Shown piece by piece: positions 1 to 12,081 of a DNA stretch of 64,000 nucleotides (the first letter of the stretch is position 1; every line of letters starts with the position of its first letter). Position numbers and translations under genes: made by a program. This DNA is from Siphonodentalium dalli (taxonomy: Eukaryota; Mollusca; Scaphopoda; Gadilida; Siphonodentaliidae). The notes under the pieces are model-generated. The model saw nothing but the letters and a program-made list of their open reading frames with translations, searched no databases and was not told where the DNA came from. The stretch is taken from positions 185,523,960-185,587,959 of the forward strand of contig CP136068.1 of the NCBI GenBank assembly GCA_032622095.1, written 5' to 3'.

Positions 1-426
1 AATTGATTGAAACGTGATTGAAATACTTATATACGCACTATGTGTCCCAGAACTAGCATTGTTTCTTCGGCCGAGGATATCATAAAGAGCCACGATACCT
101 CTTCTTTTTCATTTGACAGCTCGCTGTCATTATTTACTGACAATTATGAGCCGGTCCATGCGCCACCACGATCTATTAACTGTATAACCCTGTGGTGACT
201 CCAGTTGGGTTCTTTAACGTGCACAGATGGAGGCGTGTACACGGGTCAGCCATTAATATCCGCGCCCGATCGAACAGCGCACTGCACCCACGACAACATT
301 CCTGGACAATGTTGTAATGGGGGAAGTCGGCATTTTTGCATTCATATCTTTATTCAGTGATCACGAATGAGACTTTTCAGCCTGACAAACTTGGTATCTG
401 ACAGAGTTCTGATTTTTGTCAGAATA
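1..426. other. Non-genic stretch, nothing recognised
   Basis: I see no convincing exon, RNA gene or tandem repeat here. All frames are frequently interrupted and no protein family is recognisable. Confidence 0.5.
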
Positions 427-493
427 CCCTGACCAGGTTGCGATCCCTGGTCCACTAGCACGAGAGACCAGTACGCTACCTCTCGGCTACCGA
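427..493 (-). repeat. Degenerate tRNA-like (SINE head) fragment
   Basis: Read on the minus strand, the segment begins with a tRNA-like A-box stretch (GTAGCCGAGAGGTAGCG). About 40 bases later comes a B-box-like stretch (CAGGGATCGCAACCTGG). This spacing and order fit a tRNA-derived SINE head or tRNA pseudogene. The B box departs from the GGTTCRANYCC consensus and I cannot fold a full cloverleaf, so an intact tRNA gene is unlikely. Confidence 0.4.
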
Positions 494-591
494 CATCTGC
501 TTTGTTGTCCTGTCGCAGTTATACCATGAACTTATATCGAGATAATAATTCATTTCTGGTATGGAAATCGTATAGATGGTGGTTTCATGTT

Positions 592-960
592 CTTAAAGTG
601 ATGTGAAACACTCCGGTATGGTGATAAAATAGAAATGGATATTAGTCTTGTTCAAAGTAGTTATTCTTATAAATATTATATCCAAATTGACAACACACAC
701 CGTCATTCTTATATATTAACTATATATATGCAGTGACTCTCGATAGCGAAATCGTTTATCGCAGATATATGAGTCCCGAATCGAGTCGTAAATATTTACA
801 ATTGAGCGTAGTTAAGACGATGTTTTCTATGGAGTGGTGCAGTCGATTTGCTTGAGATTTTCGGCGATGTTAGTAGAATGCTACATTCCTCCAGTTGGCA
901 TAGCGCCTGAATACTAACTTATCACTTTCACGCACCCGAACAAGTACATAATATGTCTTT
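592..960 (-). repeat. Dispersed repeat family DR1, copy 1
   Basis: This copy is in reverse orientation. Its reverse complement matches 12402-12737 and about 31620-31935 almost throughout. Shared landmarks are a conserved 'CACTCCATAGAAAACAT' block, a 'TTGTAAATATTTAC' block and an 'AATTTGGATATAATATTT' block. The end nearest 592 carries 'GGAGTGTTTCACATCACTTT' when read in reverse, which is the core of the 66-bp satellite at 31972-33718. No coding potential is visible, so it is probably a non-autonomous mobile element of unknown class. Confidence 0.7.
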
Positions 961-999
961 AAATCTGACGGGACATCTTTAATAAATAAATATAAGTAT

Positions 1000-1456
1000 A
1001 TTAAAGGTACTCAATCCGATCAGACGCTCCTAAATTACTATTTCTTTGGCTTCGGGAGTAAAAAATATTTGATTCGAGTCGAGGAACCTACCCATCAGAT
1101 CAGATATCGATTTTTGAAGTTTATTATTTATATTGTTTGTGGCCCAATAACACGCCGTCAAAAGGGTGGTCTCGGTCAAAATTGCGGATGAAGATGGATA
1201 ACTCTAAAATCAAGTGGTTATTATTACCACTTGATTTTAGTTTTTTATCCATCTTCATCCGCAATTTGTCCATTTGACCTCGTGTTTCTGTGCCAATTAT
1301 TAGTACACATCTCGAGAAATAACAAACTTCAAAAATCAATATCTGATCACTCTGATCTTTGATGGGTGGGTTCTTCGACTCGAATCAAATATTTTTGACC
1401 CCCGAAGCCAAAGAAATAGTAATTTAGGAGCGTCTGATCGGATTGAGTACCTTTAA
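1000..1456. mobile_element. Palindromic TIR element (foldback/MITE-like)
   Basis: The left end starts ATTAAAGGTACTCAATCCGA and the right end is its inverted copy, ending in TACCTTTAAT. The arms continue inwards through inverted matches to the 'TTTCTTTGGCTTCGGG' block and a 'GATGAAGATGGATAA' block that flanks a short central hairpin near 1200-1260. Nearly the whole 457 bp can fold on itself. No transposase is present. A decayed relative lies at 11395-11860. Confidence 0.75.
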
Positions 1457-1800
1457 TCAAGTTGACGTACAGCTCGTTAACCCTTCATATACTAAAAGGA
1501 TTCTCCCCGTCAGTTAAAAATGTACATCGGAATGGTTTATTATTCATTTGGAGGAATGTTAAGGTGATAACAGCAGACGACAGATGAATAACAGTGCAGA
1601 AGGAGCACTATTTGTTGGGGGAAATGTTTCCTATTGGGATAACTTAATTCATAAATAATTATGCTTTAGTGTAGAACGGGTTAAGTAAGCTATAGCTTAG
1701 CTCAGTTGAACAATCATTATAACAAGTTGATTAATCATGATAGTGATATATATGAAGTTAGTACAATTATACCAATGTATATGGTGATTTGAGAATAAAT

Positions 1801-1910
1801 AAATGATGATGATGATGTTAACTAATCGAGGTGCATGGTATATAACAGAATAATGATGATGATGATGATGATGATGTTAACTAATCGAGGTGCATGGTAT
1901 ATAACAGAAT
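1801..1910. repeat. (GAT)n microsatellite with duplicated flank
   Basis: Two runs of GAT/ATG triplets are each followed by the same roughly 36-bp flank (TTAACTAATCGAGGTGCATG and onward). This indicates a local tandem duplication of the microsatellite together with its flank. Confidence 0.8.
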
Positions 1911-1957
1911 TATTCGTGGCGTTCTATTCACATGTTATATTGAGGGCTGCATACATG

Positions 1958-2407
1958 TGTGACCCGCCATATCAAATCCAGTCGGAAGTCGGGATTTTTT
2001 TACCCTGTGCCAATGCATTATCTTATATATGCGAGTCGACCATAGGTCGCCTCGCATATATAAGAGAATGCATTGGCCTAACAATTTTTTATCATTTTTT
2101 TTTTCTGACAATTTTTAGGACATAAAATAAAAAACATCCATTACCCTACAGGGATCCCCACACATACATAGAAGCATATAGAAGAGTGTCGTCTGCTCAT
2201 GTTTGTCTGGGGCTCTGTATGGGTGAAATTATAAAATTGTTAAAGAATACAAGAAAAAATTATTTAAATTGTAAAAAATTGTCAGGCCAATGCATTCTCT
2301 TATATATGCGAGGCGACCTATGGTCGACTCGCATATATAAGAGAATGCATTGGCACAGGGTAAAAAAAAATCCCGACTTCCGACTGGATTTGATATGGCG
2401 GGTCACA
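1958..2407. mobile_element. PalB type 1 MITE: long terminal inverted repeats with internal hairpins
   Basis: The outer arms start TGTGACCCGCCATATCAAAT and are inverted at the right end (2387-2407). Next inwards on each side is a 70-bp near-perfect hairpin module (2009-2080 and 2282-2356) built on CCAATGCATTCTCTTATATA and its inverse. The centre holds a 'TGTCGTCTGCTCATG' module (2185-2205) that recurs elsewhere in the window. No coding capacity is seen. Relatives occur at 31106-31264 and 36673-36930, and isolated hairpin modules at several other sites. Confidence 0.8.
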
Positions 2408-2513
2408 TATTATTTAATAATACCCACTTCTGAAAAGTATTATTTACAAGATTGCACACGGTCTTATTTACAAATGTTTGTCAAAGCCTACATCACTAGT
2501 TACATACCCTCGT

Positions 2514-5500
2514 CTGATCGGCCACATATATGCACACACTGATCGCCACATATATGCACACACTGATCGTCACATATATGTACACACTGATCGGCCACAT
2601 ATATGCACACACTGATCGCCACATATATGCACACACTGATCGCCACATATATGTACACACTGATCGGCCACATATATGCACACACTGATCGGCCACATAT
2701 ATGCACACACTGATCGGCCACATATATGCACACACTGATCGGCCACATATATGCACACACTGATCGGCCACATATATGCACACACTGATCGGCCACATAT
2801 ATGCACACACTGATCGGCCACATATATGCACACACTGATCGGCCACATATATGCACACACTGATCGGCCACATATATGCACACACTGATCGGCCACATAT
2901 ATGCACACACTGATCGGCCACATATATGCACACACTGATCGGCCACATATATGCACACACTGATCGGCCACATATATGCACACACTGATCGGCCACATAT
3001 ATGCACACACTGATCGCCACATATATGCACACACTGATCGGCCACATATATGCACACACTGATCGCCACATATATGCACACACTGATCGGCCACATATAT
3101 GCACACACTGATCGCCACATATATGCACACACTGATCGGCCACATATATGCACACACTGATCGCCACATATATGCACACACTGATCGGCCACATATATGC
3201 ACACACTGATCGCCACATATATACACACACTGATCGCCACATATATGCACACACTGATCGGCCACATATATGCACACACTGATCGGCCACATATATGCAC
3301 ACACTGATCGGCCACATATATGCACACACTGATCGCCACATATATGCACACACTGATCGGCCACATATATGCACACACTGATCGCCACATATATACACAC
3401 ACTGATCGCCACATATATGCACACACTGATCGGCCACATATATGCACACACTGATCGCCACATATATGCACACACTGATCGGCCACATATATGCACACAC
3501 TGATCGGCCACATATATGCACACACTGATCGGCCACATATATGCACACACTGATCGCCACATATATGCACACACTGATCGGCCACATATATGCACACACT
3601 GATCGCCACATATATGCACACACTGATCGGCCACATATATGCACACACTGATCGCCACATATATGCACACACTGATCGGCCACATATATGCACACACTGA
3701 TCGCCACATATATGCACACACTGATCGGCCACATATATGCACACACTGATCGGCCACATATATGCACACACTGATCGGCCACATATATACACACACTGAT
3801 CGCCACATATATGCACACACTGATCGGCCACATATATGCACACACTGATCGCCACATATATGCACACACTGATCGGCCACATATATGCACACACTGATCG
3901 CCACATATATGCACACACTGATCGGCCACATATATACACACACTGATCGCCACATATATGTACACACTGATCGGCCACATATATGCACACACTGATCGCC
4001 ACATATATGCACACACTGATCGGCCACATATATGCACACACTGATCGCCACATATATGCACACACTGATCGGCCACATATATGCACACACTGATCGCCAC
4101 ATATATGCACACACTGATCGGCCACATATATGCACACACTGATCGGCCACATATATGCACACACTGATCGGCCACATATATGCACACACTGATCGGCCAC
4201 ATATATGCACACACTGATCGGCCACATATATACATACACTGATCGGCCACATATATACACACACTGATCGGCCACATATATACACACACTGATCGGCCAC
4301 ATATATACATACACATATCGGCCACATATATACACACACTGATCGGCCACATATATATACACACTGATCGCCACATATATGCACACACTGATCGGCCACA
4401 TATATATACACACTGATCGCCACATATATGCACACACTGATCGGCCACATATATGCACACACTGATCGGCCACATATATGCACACACTGACCGGCCACAT
4501 ATATGCACACACTGATCGGCCACATATATGCACACACTGATCGGCCACATATATGCACACACTGATCGGCCACATATATGCACACACTGATCGGCCACAT
4601 ATATGCACACACTGATCGGCCACATATATACACACACTGATCGGCCACATATATACACACACTGATCGGCCACATATATACATACACTGATCGGCCACAT
4701 ATATACACACACTGATCGGCCACATATATATACACACTGATCGCCACATATATGCACACACTGATCGGCCACATATATGCACACACTGATCGGCCACATA
4801 TATGCACACACTGACCGGCCACATATATGCACACACTGATCGGCCACATATATGCACACACTGATCGGCCACATATATGCACACACTGATCGGCCACATA
4901 TATGCACACACTGATCGGCCACATATATGCACACACTGATCGGCCACATATATGCACACACTGATCGGCCACATATATGCACACACTGATCGGCCACATA
5001 TATGCACACACTGATCGGCCACATATATGCACACACTGATCGGCCACATATATGCACACACTGATCGGCCACATATATGCACACACTGATCGGCCACATA
5101 TATGCACACACTGATCGGCCACATATATGCACACACTGATCGGCCACATATATGCACACACTGATCGGCCACATATATGCACACACTGATCGGCCACATA
5201 TATGCACACACTGATCGGCCACATATATGCACACACTGATCGGCCACATATATGCACACACTGATCGGCCACATATATGCACACACTGATCGGCCACATA
5301 TATGCACACACTGATCGGCCACATATATGCACACACTGATCGGCCACATATATGCACACACTGATCGGCCACATATATGCACACACTGATCGCCACATAT
5401 ATGCACACACTGATCGGCCACATATATGCACACACTGATCGCCACATATATGCACACACTGATCGGCCACATATATGCACACACTGATCGCCACATATAT

Positions 5501-5611
5501 GCACACACTGATCGGCCACATATATGCACACACTGATCGGCCACATATATGCACACACTGATCGGCCACATATATGCACACACTGATCGGCCACATATAT
5601 GCACACACTGA
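2514..5611. repeat. 25-bp satellite array (about 125 copies)
   Basis: The unit is GATCGGCCACATATATGCAC followed by ACACT (25 bp), with a 24-bp variant lacking one G (GATCGCC). Stretches of pure 25-mers alternate with a domain of 24/25 dimers at about 3006-4090 (49-bp period). Variants with ATATATAC cluster at 4220-4430 and 4618-4740. All three minus frames stay open for about 1000 codons because no minus frame of the unit contains a stop. I do not regard these as coding, since the same peptide cycles in each frame and each unit carries an ATG. Confidence 0.97.
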
Positions 5612-5739
5612 CGAGAACACTGACGAGAACAAACGAACTTAAATACAAATAAGGAGTTCCCTACACTTAAAGAGACATGATATATTTAAGACCGATATTA
5701 AATGTAGTTATTGGCCCCTGTCATCTCAAAGCTCAAAAT

Positions 5740-5840
5740 GGTGTATAGATGGTAAGAGGTAGGTTTTTCTCACCTTCTAAACAAACGCTGGAACGGACTG
5801 GTGTATAGATGGTAAGAGGTAGGTTTTTCTCACCTTCTAT
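5740..5840. repeat. Tandem duplication of about 59 bp
   Basis: The segment starting GTGTATAGATGGTAAGAGGT and running to CTCACCTTCT occurs twice, separated by about 20 unique bases. The second copy abuts the left end of the transposon remnant at 5847. Confidence 0.85.
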
Positions 5841-5846
5841 ATAAAC

Positions 5847-7342
5847 TGTTACAGTAAATCAGTGAAATTAGTAATTACGCGAAATCCCTGAATCGTTTAG
5901 TAAATTCATGAAATCCCTGATCTGAGTAGGGATTTCATGAAATTACTAGAAAATTCAGGGATTTCGCGTAATTACTGATTTTAGGCAACAGGGATTTCAT
6001 GAAATTACTGAAGGACAACCAAGTTAAAGTTTAAATTCTTTTATTGCAAACAAGTTATGGAATACATAGAAATTATAGTCATATTACAAACATTTATACA
6101 ATAAGATGTTTAAATCATCATCAATGTTCCTGTTTTTCTCGATGTTTTAAATGGAAATATACCAGTTACAAATTTAGTTGCACTTTTTTGTAGACAAAAT
6201 AGAAGCACGGATGATTTTCACTTAGCTCAATACAAAGTCATCATCTACTTGTTTTTACATGTTAGGCTGTTGTGACATCGTGAATTACATTTCAATTGAG
6301 CCTTGAAACATTTACATTTGGCAGTCATGCATGTCCCCTTACAATTACATTTCTTAAATCCTTGACCACCTGTTGCAGATTGCTCCCTGACTGCAGAGCG
6401 TAGAGGGAGAATCTTTGTTTGGTGAGGTGGTCTTGATACACCATTATCCACTTATAGTCGGAGACTGCACTGCACTGCATGATTTCATATCTGTAATGAC
6501 AAACATACGGGTCATTAATTTAAAGAAAATGTGATACTGGCATGCAAATTTTGATATATAATATTATAAATTAGACAATAACTATTATTAGAATTATTAA
6601 CTTTTATATTAAAAACAAAACATAATTATCTGCAATTACATGTAGCTATTAATAATTAATAATTATCTGCAATTACATGTAGCTATCAATGTGCAATAAG
6701 GACTACTATGCAGTTAAAAAATTAACTATAAAATTTACTTACTTGCTCAGCAAATAGTAAGCGTTCCGATCCTTGGTTTTAGAATTTTCACTAGCTAATT
6801 TCAGTTGAGTAATAACTTTAGAATATTCCGATTTCTGAAAGAGATTTTTACTGCACAGCTCATATTGCATAAACAATTCATTTTTAAACCTCTCCTCCTT
6901 GTTATCGGACGCCATTTCTGAATGAAGATGACTGTATAGAAAACAACCCAGTATTTATAGTAATGAGCAGCTATTAATTTTAGTATCACTCAAATGATTA
7001 ACATAAACAACTTCCATAATAGCACTTAGCTGTTAATTTATAATAATGCCAACAGAGAAGCTAATTAGTCATTGAGACAACTTGTCTGGACTTATACTGT
7101 GTAAATTAGCAAATGTGACTCTTAAAATCCAATACACTTATTTACTGAAATCTGACCAGTAAGAATGTGTAAAATCAATTAACAAATTTCAGTGATTACG
7201 CGTAATCCCTAGCCACTTTTAGTGATTTCATGAAATCCCTGACACATTCAGTAATTACGTGTAACCACGGACCATGTTTAGTGGTTTCATGTAATCCCTA
7301 GGGATTTCGCGTAATTACTAATTTCACTGATTTACTGTAACA
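5847..7342 (-). mobile_element. Decayed Ginger/KRBA2-like DNA transposon with TGT...ACA terminal inverted repeats
   Basis: The left end starts TGTTACAGTAAATCAGTGAA and the right end is its inverse, ending at 7342; about 40 bp match. Subterminal regions (5880-6005 and 7190-7320) hold several short inverted copies of 'GGGATTTCATGAAATTAC'. Between them lie minus-strand remnants of an integrase-type transposase (see 6245-6915). TGT...ACA ends are known for Ginger elements. A clean target-site duplication is not obvious. At 1.5 kb it is far shorter than an autonomous element, so it is an internally deleted copy. Confidence 0.65.
6245..6915 (-). pseudogene. Internally deleted KRBA2/Ginger-like integrase-transposase pseudogene
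   Basis: Two exon-like pieces are visible on the minus strand. Piece one (6915-6743) starts with ATG and encodes an N-terminal KRBA2-like segment ending KDRNAYYLLSK, followed by a GTAAGT donor. Piece two follows a TTACAG acceptor (from 6490) and continues in frame as YEIMQC, then DYKWIMVYQDHLTK, the start of the integrase core. The frame then stops within about 40 codons. In another frame the C-terminal cysteine-rich tail survives (KKCNCKGTCMTAKCKCF and then CNSRCHNSLTC), a CxC-type domain typical of this family's C-terminus. Most of the integrase core, including the catalytic D,D,E, is missing. It cannot be an active transposase. Confidence 0.6.
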
Positions 7343-7369
7343 TATACAAACAATGAACGTGTATGCTGC

Positions 7370-7735
7370 TAGACTGGCCTCAACTGAAGCTTTCCTAGTG
7401 TTGGAAATTTAAAACCTCATACTCCCCCTCAGGTTGGAAAATTCTTCAACTGATGACCATTTCAGTCCACAAGGTTGACCGAATGTAGTAAAATATTGTT
7501 TTGTTAAAATAATTAGCAGTTTTGTATTGCCCACGGGTACGTGCGAAAATTTAGAAATCTGAACAAGAAAATTGCAAAATCCTAGCATCTAGACTAGCCT
7601 CAAGCCTTCCTAGAGTTGGAAATTTCAAACCTGACATCCCCACTTAGGTTGGAAAATTTCCAATCTGTCACCCCCCCCCCCCCAGCGGTTGGAAAATTTC
7701 CAACTAATGACCATTTCAGTCCAAAATTTTGAAAA
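7370..7735. repeat. Imperfect direct duplication with poly-C tract
   Basis: A block with 'TTGGAAATTT', 'GGTTGGAAAATT' and 'TGATGACCATTTCAGTCC' or close variants occurs at about 7370-7475 and again at 7585-7720. A run of 13 C at 7671-7683 interrupts the second copy. No protein is recognised. Confidence 0.6.
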
Positions 7736-8189
7736 AAAATAGGAAAATATGCAAATATTGATCCAAAAACAATTAATTCCACCAATAAATTGTTTGAAAA
7801 TCAAACTACAAGAACATTTTCAGCCTATTGTTGGTGTGAAATTTCCAACTAATGTTTTGACAGGTATGAAATTTCCAACTGTTGAAAATTATTTTGACCA
7901 AAGTTGGAGGGTGAGACACTCCACAACCCCCCTGTCGCCACGTCTCTGTGTATGTATCAGGCCGAGACTTGCTTATCCGTTCGCTGATTTGAACTTATTA
8001 TTATACCATATTATATCATCTCAGTTATAACACAAATTGATTGTAAATGTTGCACAAAAGACAGATAATATGCTGTATTCTCAACAGTTATTGTTCATGA
8101 ACGGAATATGTGCTCCCCTTAAAGTCACAGTAAACCTCAGAAATAAAAAGCAATATTATAATTTCAATTATTCCTTTTCTACCGAATGG
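7736..8189. other. Non-genic stretch, nothing recognised
   Basis: A 93-codon plus-strand frame at 7749-8030 has no recognisable domain and consists partly of the same TTGGAAATTT-type repeat, so I do not call it a gene. Confidence 0.5.
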
Positions 8190-8565
8190 TAAAAATAAAT
8201 AGCGTTCCCTGTTAGTTTGTCTTAAATCTATAAAAATAAAGAGCCCCTGTTAGTTTGTCCGAAATATGTATAAATAAAGAGCGTTCTCTGTTAAGTTTGT
8301 CCTAAATCTGTTCAATATAAAGAGCGTTCCCGGTTAGTTTAAACAAAATATCTACGAATAAAGAGAGTTCCCTTTTAATTTGTCTTAAATCTGTAAAAAT
8401 AAAGAGCGTTCTCTGTTAGTTTGTCCTAAATATGTTCAAATAAAGAGCGTTCAATGTTAGCTTGTACTAAATATGTTCAAATAAAGAGTGTTATCTGTTA
8501 GTTTGTCCTAAATCGGTAATAATAAAGAGCGTTCTCTGCTAATTTGTCCTAAATCGGTATAAATA
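8190..8565. repeat. Degenerate minisatellite, about 41-bp unit, about 9 copies
   Basis: Each unit contains AATAAAGAGCGTTCTCTGTT followed by AGTTTGTCCTAAAT. Copies differ by substitutions and small indels, so the array is older than the homogeneous satellites in this window. Confidence 0.85.
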
Positions 8566-8592
8566 CTTGGGTCTCAGGATATGTTTCGTGGT

Positions 8593-8606
8593 GGGGGGGG
8601 GGGGGG
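8593..8606. repeat. Poly-G run (14 G)
   Basis: An uninterrupted run of 14 G. A similar run occurs at about 35022-35036. Such runs are often length-variable and prone to sequencing error. Confidence 0.9.
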
Positions 8607-9919
8607 TGCAGTTTATAACGAACAAAAGCCGGACGCTTTGGGTCGTATATATCTGATTTTGTGACGTCACCAACTATTATCTAATACGACGCAGCTGTTT
8701 TGAATTTCGCGAGCGCTTATGTCGCACATTAGATCGGTGGGCTTAAAGCATTAATGTCATAATCGGAAAATCTTGTTACTGTGTCTTTCGATTACTGGTA
8801 TTGCAAATGGGAATTATGAACATTGAATTACAATGTAAGTTCATTCGTAGCGTTAGTTTACCTTTTATTGAGAAAATAAGACACAATAAATAACGACACT
8901 ATAGTAACTACAGTCTACACACATCGGGGCGAGTGAAAAGTGATTGAAATTCCTGATGTGATATATAATAAGAATGTCATTACGAATTTACTGTTATACT
9001 GTGCGAAGGTGGGTGGTGCGGTACTGTGCGAAACGAAATAACATATTTAATAAGGAATTAATTGTTATAAGACTATATATATAGCACATACATGCATGTG
9101 ATAATCCATAAATATACTATTTTCGGGAATCGAAAGGAAACACATAATTATGAACAAAGCAGAAGATACATTCAGGCGAACTCGGTCAATGGGGAAAGTT
9201 GCACGATGACGTTGTTCGTCGATTTTCGTTGAAATCGACACGGCGACACCTTTGAATGAAATGAACAGCTATGAAATGGACACGCTTCTCGGTAGAGTAT
9301 CTCCACCGCAGTGCTCACACATGCAGCGTAAAGAAAAGAAATAAATTGGTTAAATTCATTAAAGATGTCCCCGTTCACCTCTGAGCTCGAAAAGGTATAA
9401 CTATTTTCACTTTGATGTTGGTATTGGTAGTTTATAACCATGCATAGTTTAACTGTCGATCAAGACTACCCGGAAGTACGACTTATTTGCCTAATTTATA
9501 CTAGAAATTACGATTGAGGTCCATTCTTTCGACGAACCCAGGAAATATAGCCTTATGCGAATCTTATTTGGAGTGAATACCAGATACTGTATAAACTGAT
9601 TTTGAAGGAAAAAAAAAGACAAAAAAGCCACAGCTACCCTCGTATGAGTTGTTTTGCTTTGGTTCGTTAATTACGCTATATAGCGTATGATCATATTAGT
9701 TTCTATTGAACCTCCACAACGGATGAACTCTATTAGTCAATCTTACCTGACTCAGCATTCGAACAGTCGGGTACATATTAGGTCGGTGTGACCCATTGTT
9801 GGCAAAAACCGCAAGAACACGGACTCGATCGAGTGTTAGATTAGTCATGTTGAAGTCACGAACGACTCTGTTCCATATTCACACAATAGAAAAGTGACTC
9901 GACTCGCCACAAAAGCTTC
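8607..9919. other. Non-genic stretch, nothing recognised
   Basis: No recognisable exon, repeat array or RNA gene. The 89-codon minus frame at 9172-9441 shows no known domain. Confidence 0.45.
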
Positions 9920-10060
9920 ATGAGTCATGCATCAATATCCATTCAACGCGCTGAGGGCAAACACGATCTTAACGCGCTGAGGGCAACACGATCTTAAGTC
10001 CCGACTCATGCATCCATATCCATTCAACGCGCTGAGGGCAAACACGATCTTAAGTTGGTG
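9920..10060. repeat. Short tandem/nested duplication
   Basis: The phrase AACGCGCTGAGGGCAAACAC plus GATCTTAA occurs three times (near 9956, 9970 and 10025). Two of these are preceded by 'CATGCATCAATATCCATTC' or a one-base variant. Confidence 0.8.
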
Positions 10061-11219
10061 CAGCTTCGAAGTGGATCATTAAATGAGACTGGGTACTAAG
10101 TTTTGACAATGGGGCACAGAAACGAAGAAATGATCAAGTCACCGCAAATATGTTGTATTTTAAATGACGTCATACCGGAACTTGCCAATGGCGTCTGGGT
10201 AATTCCGGCGATTTGATGACAGTGAAGTTCATTATTAAGGAACACATAATAACGATTTGAACTACAGTGAAGTTCATTATCAAGGAACACAAAGTAACTA
10301 AGAAATATATTCCCCGCGTTATTTTTTCGACTTTATAAGGTTCTCTGTCAAAACTTCAAAAAGTTCCCAGGTTTTGTACCGGTGAAATATGATATCCCAC
10401 GGCGTTAGACAGAGTAGAGATTCGTGGCATGATCTACAAAAGAATGTCTGGTAAGTTTGCGAGTGTATTATTTTCCGGACCCCGAACCAGATTTCTGAGT
10501 TCATAGCAAATGTAAAAAAAATAAAACTAAACACGTCACCAATTATTGAAGTAACCATGCGAACAGCAAGTTGTGTCGTTGTGTAACAAAAATATCTGGA
10601 AAACAGGTAACACGTAGAAGCTACACATCCTAATCTCTGATCACTATTATTTCTAATTCAATAGCGTTCTTCGTCGCTGATGGGCAGACATTTGTCCTTA
10701 CGCAATGCTACAAACGCAGACAATACCCATGTCTGGGGAGGTGAAAGCTCTCTATTGAATCGCATTATAGTTTGCCACATTTGCGGGGGTCTTCAGACCG
10801 AGAAATTTACGCAATGATTGCATAGCGGCCATTAATTCGTGGGGTCTAAAACCAACACCTCGCGGGGGCTGAACTGAAGCTTGAACCTGGCCAAGCCATT
10901 CGGGGTATTCCGTCACGTTATTCAACAGACGTTTGCCTATAAGTGTTTGACCTGCGGTCACTAACCATAAGTGTTTGACCTTTCGATCACTGATCATTTC
11001 CCATTCCCGATCGGTTCAGGTTGATCTTGAGTCGGGAAATAGGAGTTTATAAATTCTTAATTCTAACTGTGACTACAATTGAGAAATGTCATTCAATTCA
11101 TACACATACCCGGGTGAGGTGACGAGGTCTGATGATAAGGCGCCCTTATGCAGAGGTATATATTTATCCTTCCTCAATTCAATTTCAATTAAATTAAATT
11201 TCTTTAATTCACTCGTTTA
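10061..11219. other. Non-genic stretch with one unexplained minus-strand frame
   Basis: A small duplication of 'CAGTGAAGTTCATTAT' lies at about 10220-10290. An 81-codon minus frame at 10752-10997 has balanced composition (for example QPPRGVGFRPHELMAAMQSL), but I recognise no family and see no supporting splice structure. It may be an exon or a transposon scrap. Confidence 0.3.
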
Positions 11220-11335
11220 AATCCAGCCTGTTCTCGTTATATCCAGCCTGTTCTCAACCTGTTCTCGTCTGTTCTCGTTATATCCAGCCTGTTCTCACCT
11301 GTTCTCGTCTGTTCTCGTTATATCCAGCCTGCATG
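11220..11335. repeat. Short tandem repeat of TTCTCGTTATATCCAGCCTG
   Basis: 'GTTATATCCAGCCTGTTCTC' and shortened forms recur about three to four times with intervening 'ACCTGTTCTCGTCTG' units. Confidence 0.8.
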
Positions 11336-11394
11336 CTCTCACAAAAATAAGCTCATATTGAACTTATTTCAATAAACAAATAATAATAAATAAT

Positions 11395-11860
11395 TTATAG
11401 GTACTCAATCCGATTCGATGGTCCCCATATCATCAGATTCCAACAACAACAACAACAATATTTTTTTGAAATGCCGCTTCAGTTATCAGAATCGAGTAAT
11501 TGCCCAAAAATAATGCTAACCACAGTCAACTATAATATAAAATTGCCCAAAACTTGTTATTTGTCAACATTTTATTCAACGAAATTTTGCCTGTTTGTCA
11601 AAAATCTGATACAAAAAAACCGCTTGATTTTAGAGTTATCCATCTTCATCCGCAATTTGGTCAGAGAAGTCCTCTTGTCGACTGTTTACTGGGCCACCTA
11701 AAATTAAAATAATAGATTTCAAACATCGATATTTGATCACTCTGAGATTTGATGTGTGGGTTCTACTCGAATCAAATATTGTTTACACCCGAAGCCAAGG
11801 AAATAGTAATTTGCGAGCGTTAATTCGGATTTATCGGACCTTGAATGGTACATTCAGTTA
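11395..11860. mobile_element. Decayed copy of the 1000-1456 palindromic element
   Basis: The left end keeps GGTACTCAATCCGATTCGAT. The interior keeps 'GATTTTAGAGTTATCCATCT' with 'TCATCCGCAATTTGG'. The right part keeps 'CCGAAGCCAAGGAAATAGTA'. The right terminus is degraded. Confidence 0.6.
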
Positions 11861-12000
11861 CTGGTTTTTCTTTGATTCGTTCAGAACACCGGGAAAATGA
11901 CAACTTTAGAAAAATAACGGTAAATTTTCTTAACCGCATCAGTTTGCCCTTCCAACATCAGAGTAAATCAGCAGGACCGCTTGACCACGTGCGATAATGT
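11861..12000. repeat. Fragment related to the TIR element at 53284-53776
   Basis: Contains 'TTAGAAAAATAACGGTA', 'GCATCAGTTTGCC' and 'AATCAGCAGGACCGCTTGACCA'-like stretches in the same order as the right half of the element at 53284-53776. It is diverged and truncated. Confidence 0.5.
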
Positions 12001-12081
12001 ACCATAGTGTGGCCTTCTTTTTTGTTTTGTTTTGTGTTTACCATGGCTTTAAATGAAGAAACAATCCATTTCTGCCCTACC

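Noticed and set aside
2514-5611. CRISPR array
   Set aside because: The repeats have no unique spacers, the unit is contiguous, and the genome is eukaryotic. The same holds for the 32-bp and 63-bp arrays.
2496-5648. Three overlapping minus-strand frames of about 1020-1050 codons
   Set aside because: They are translations of the 25-bp satellite; the same peptide appears in every frame and no unique sequence or domain is present.
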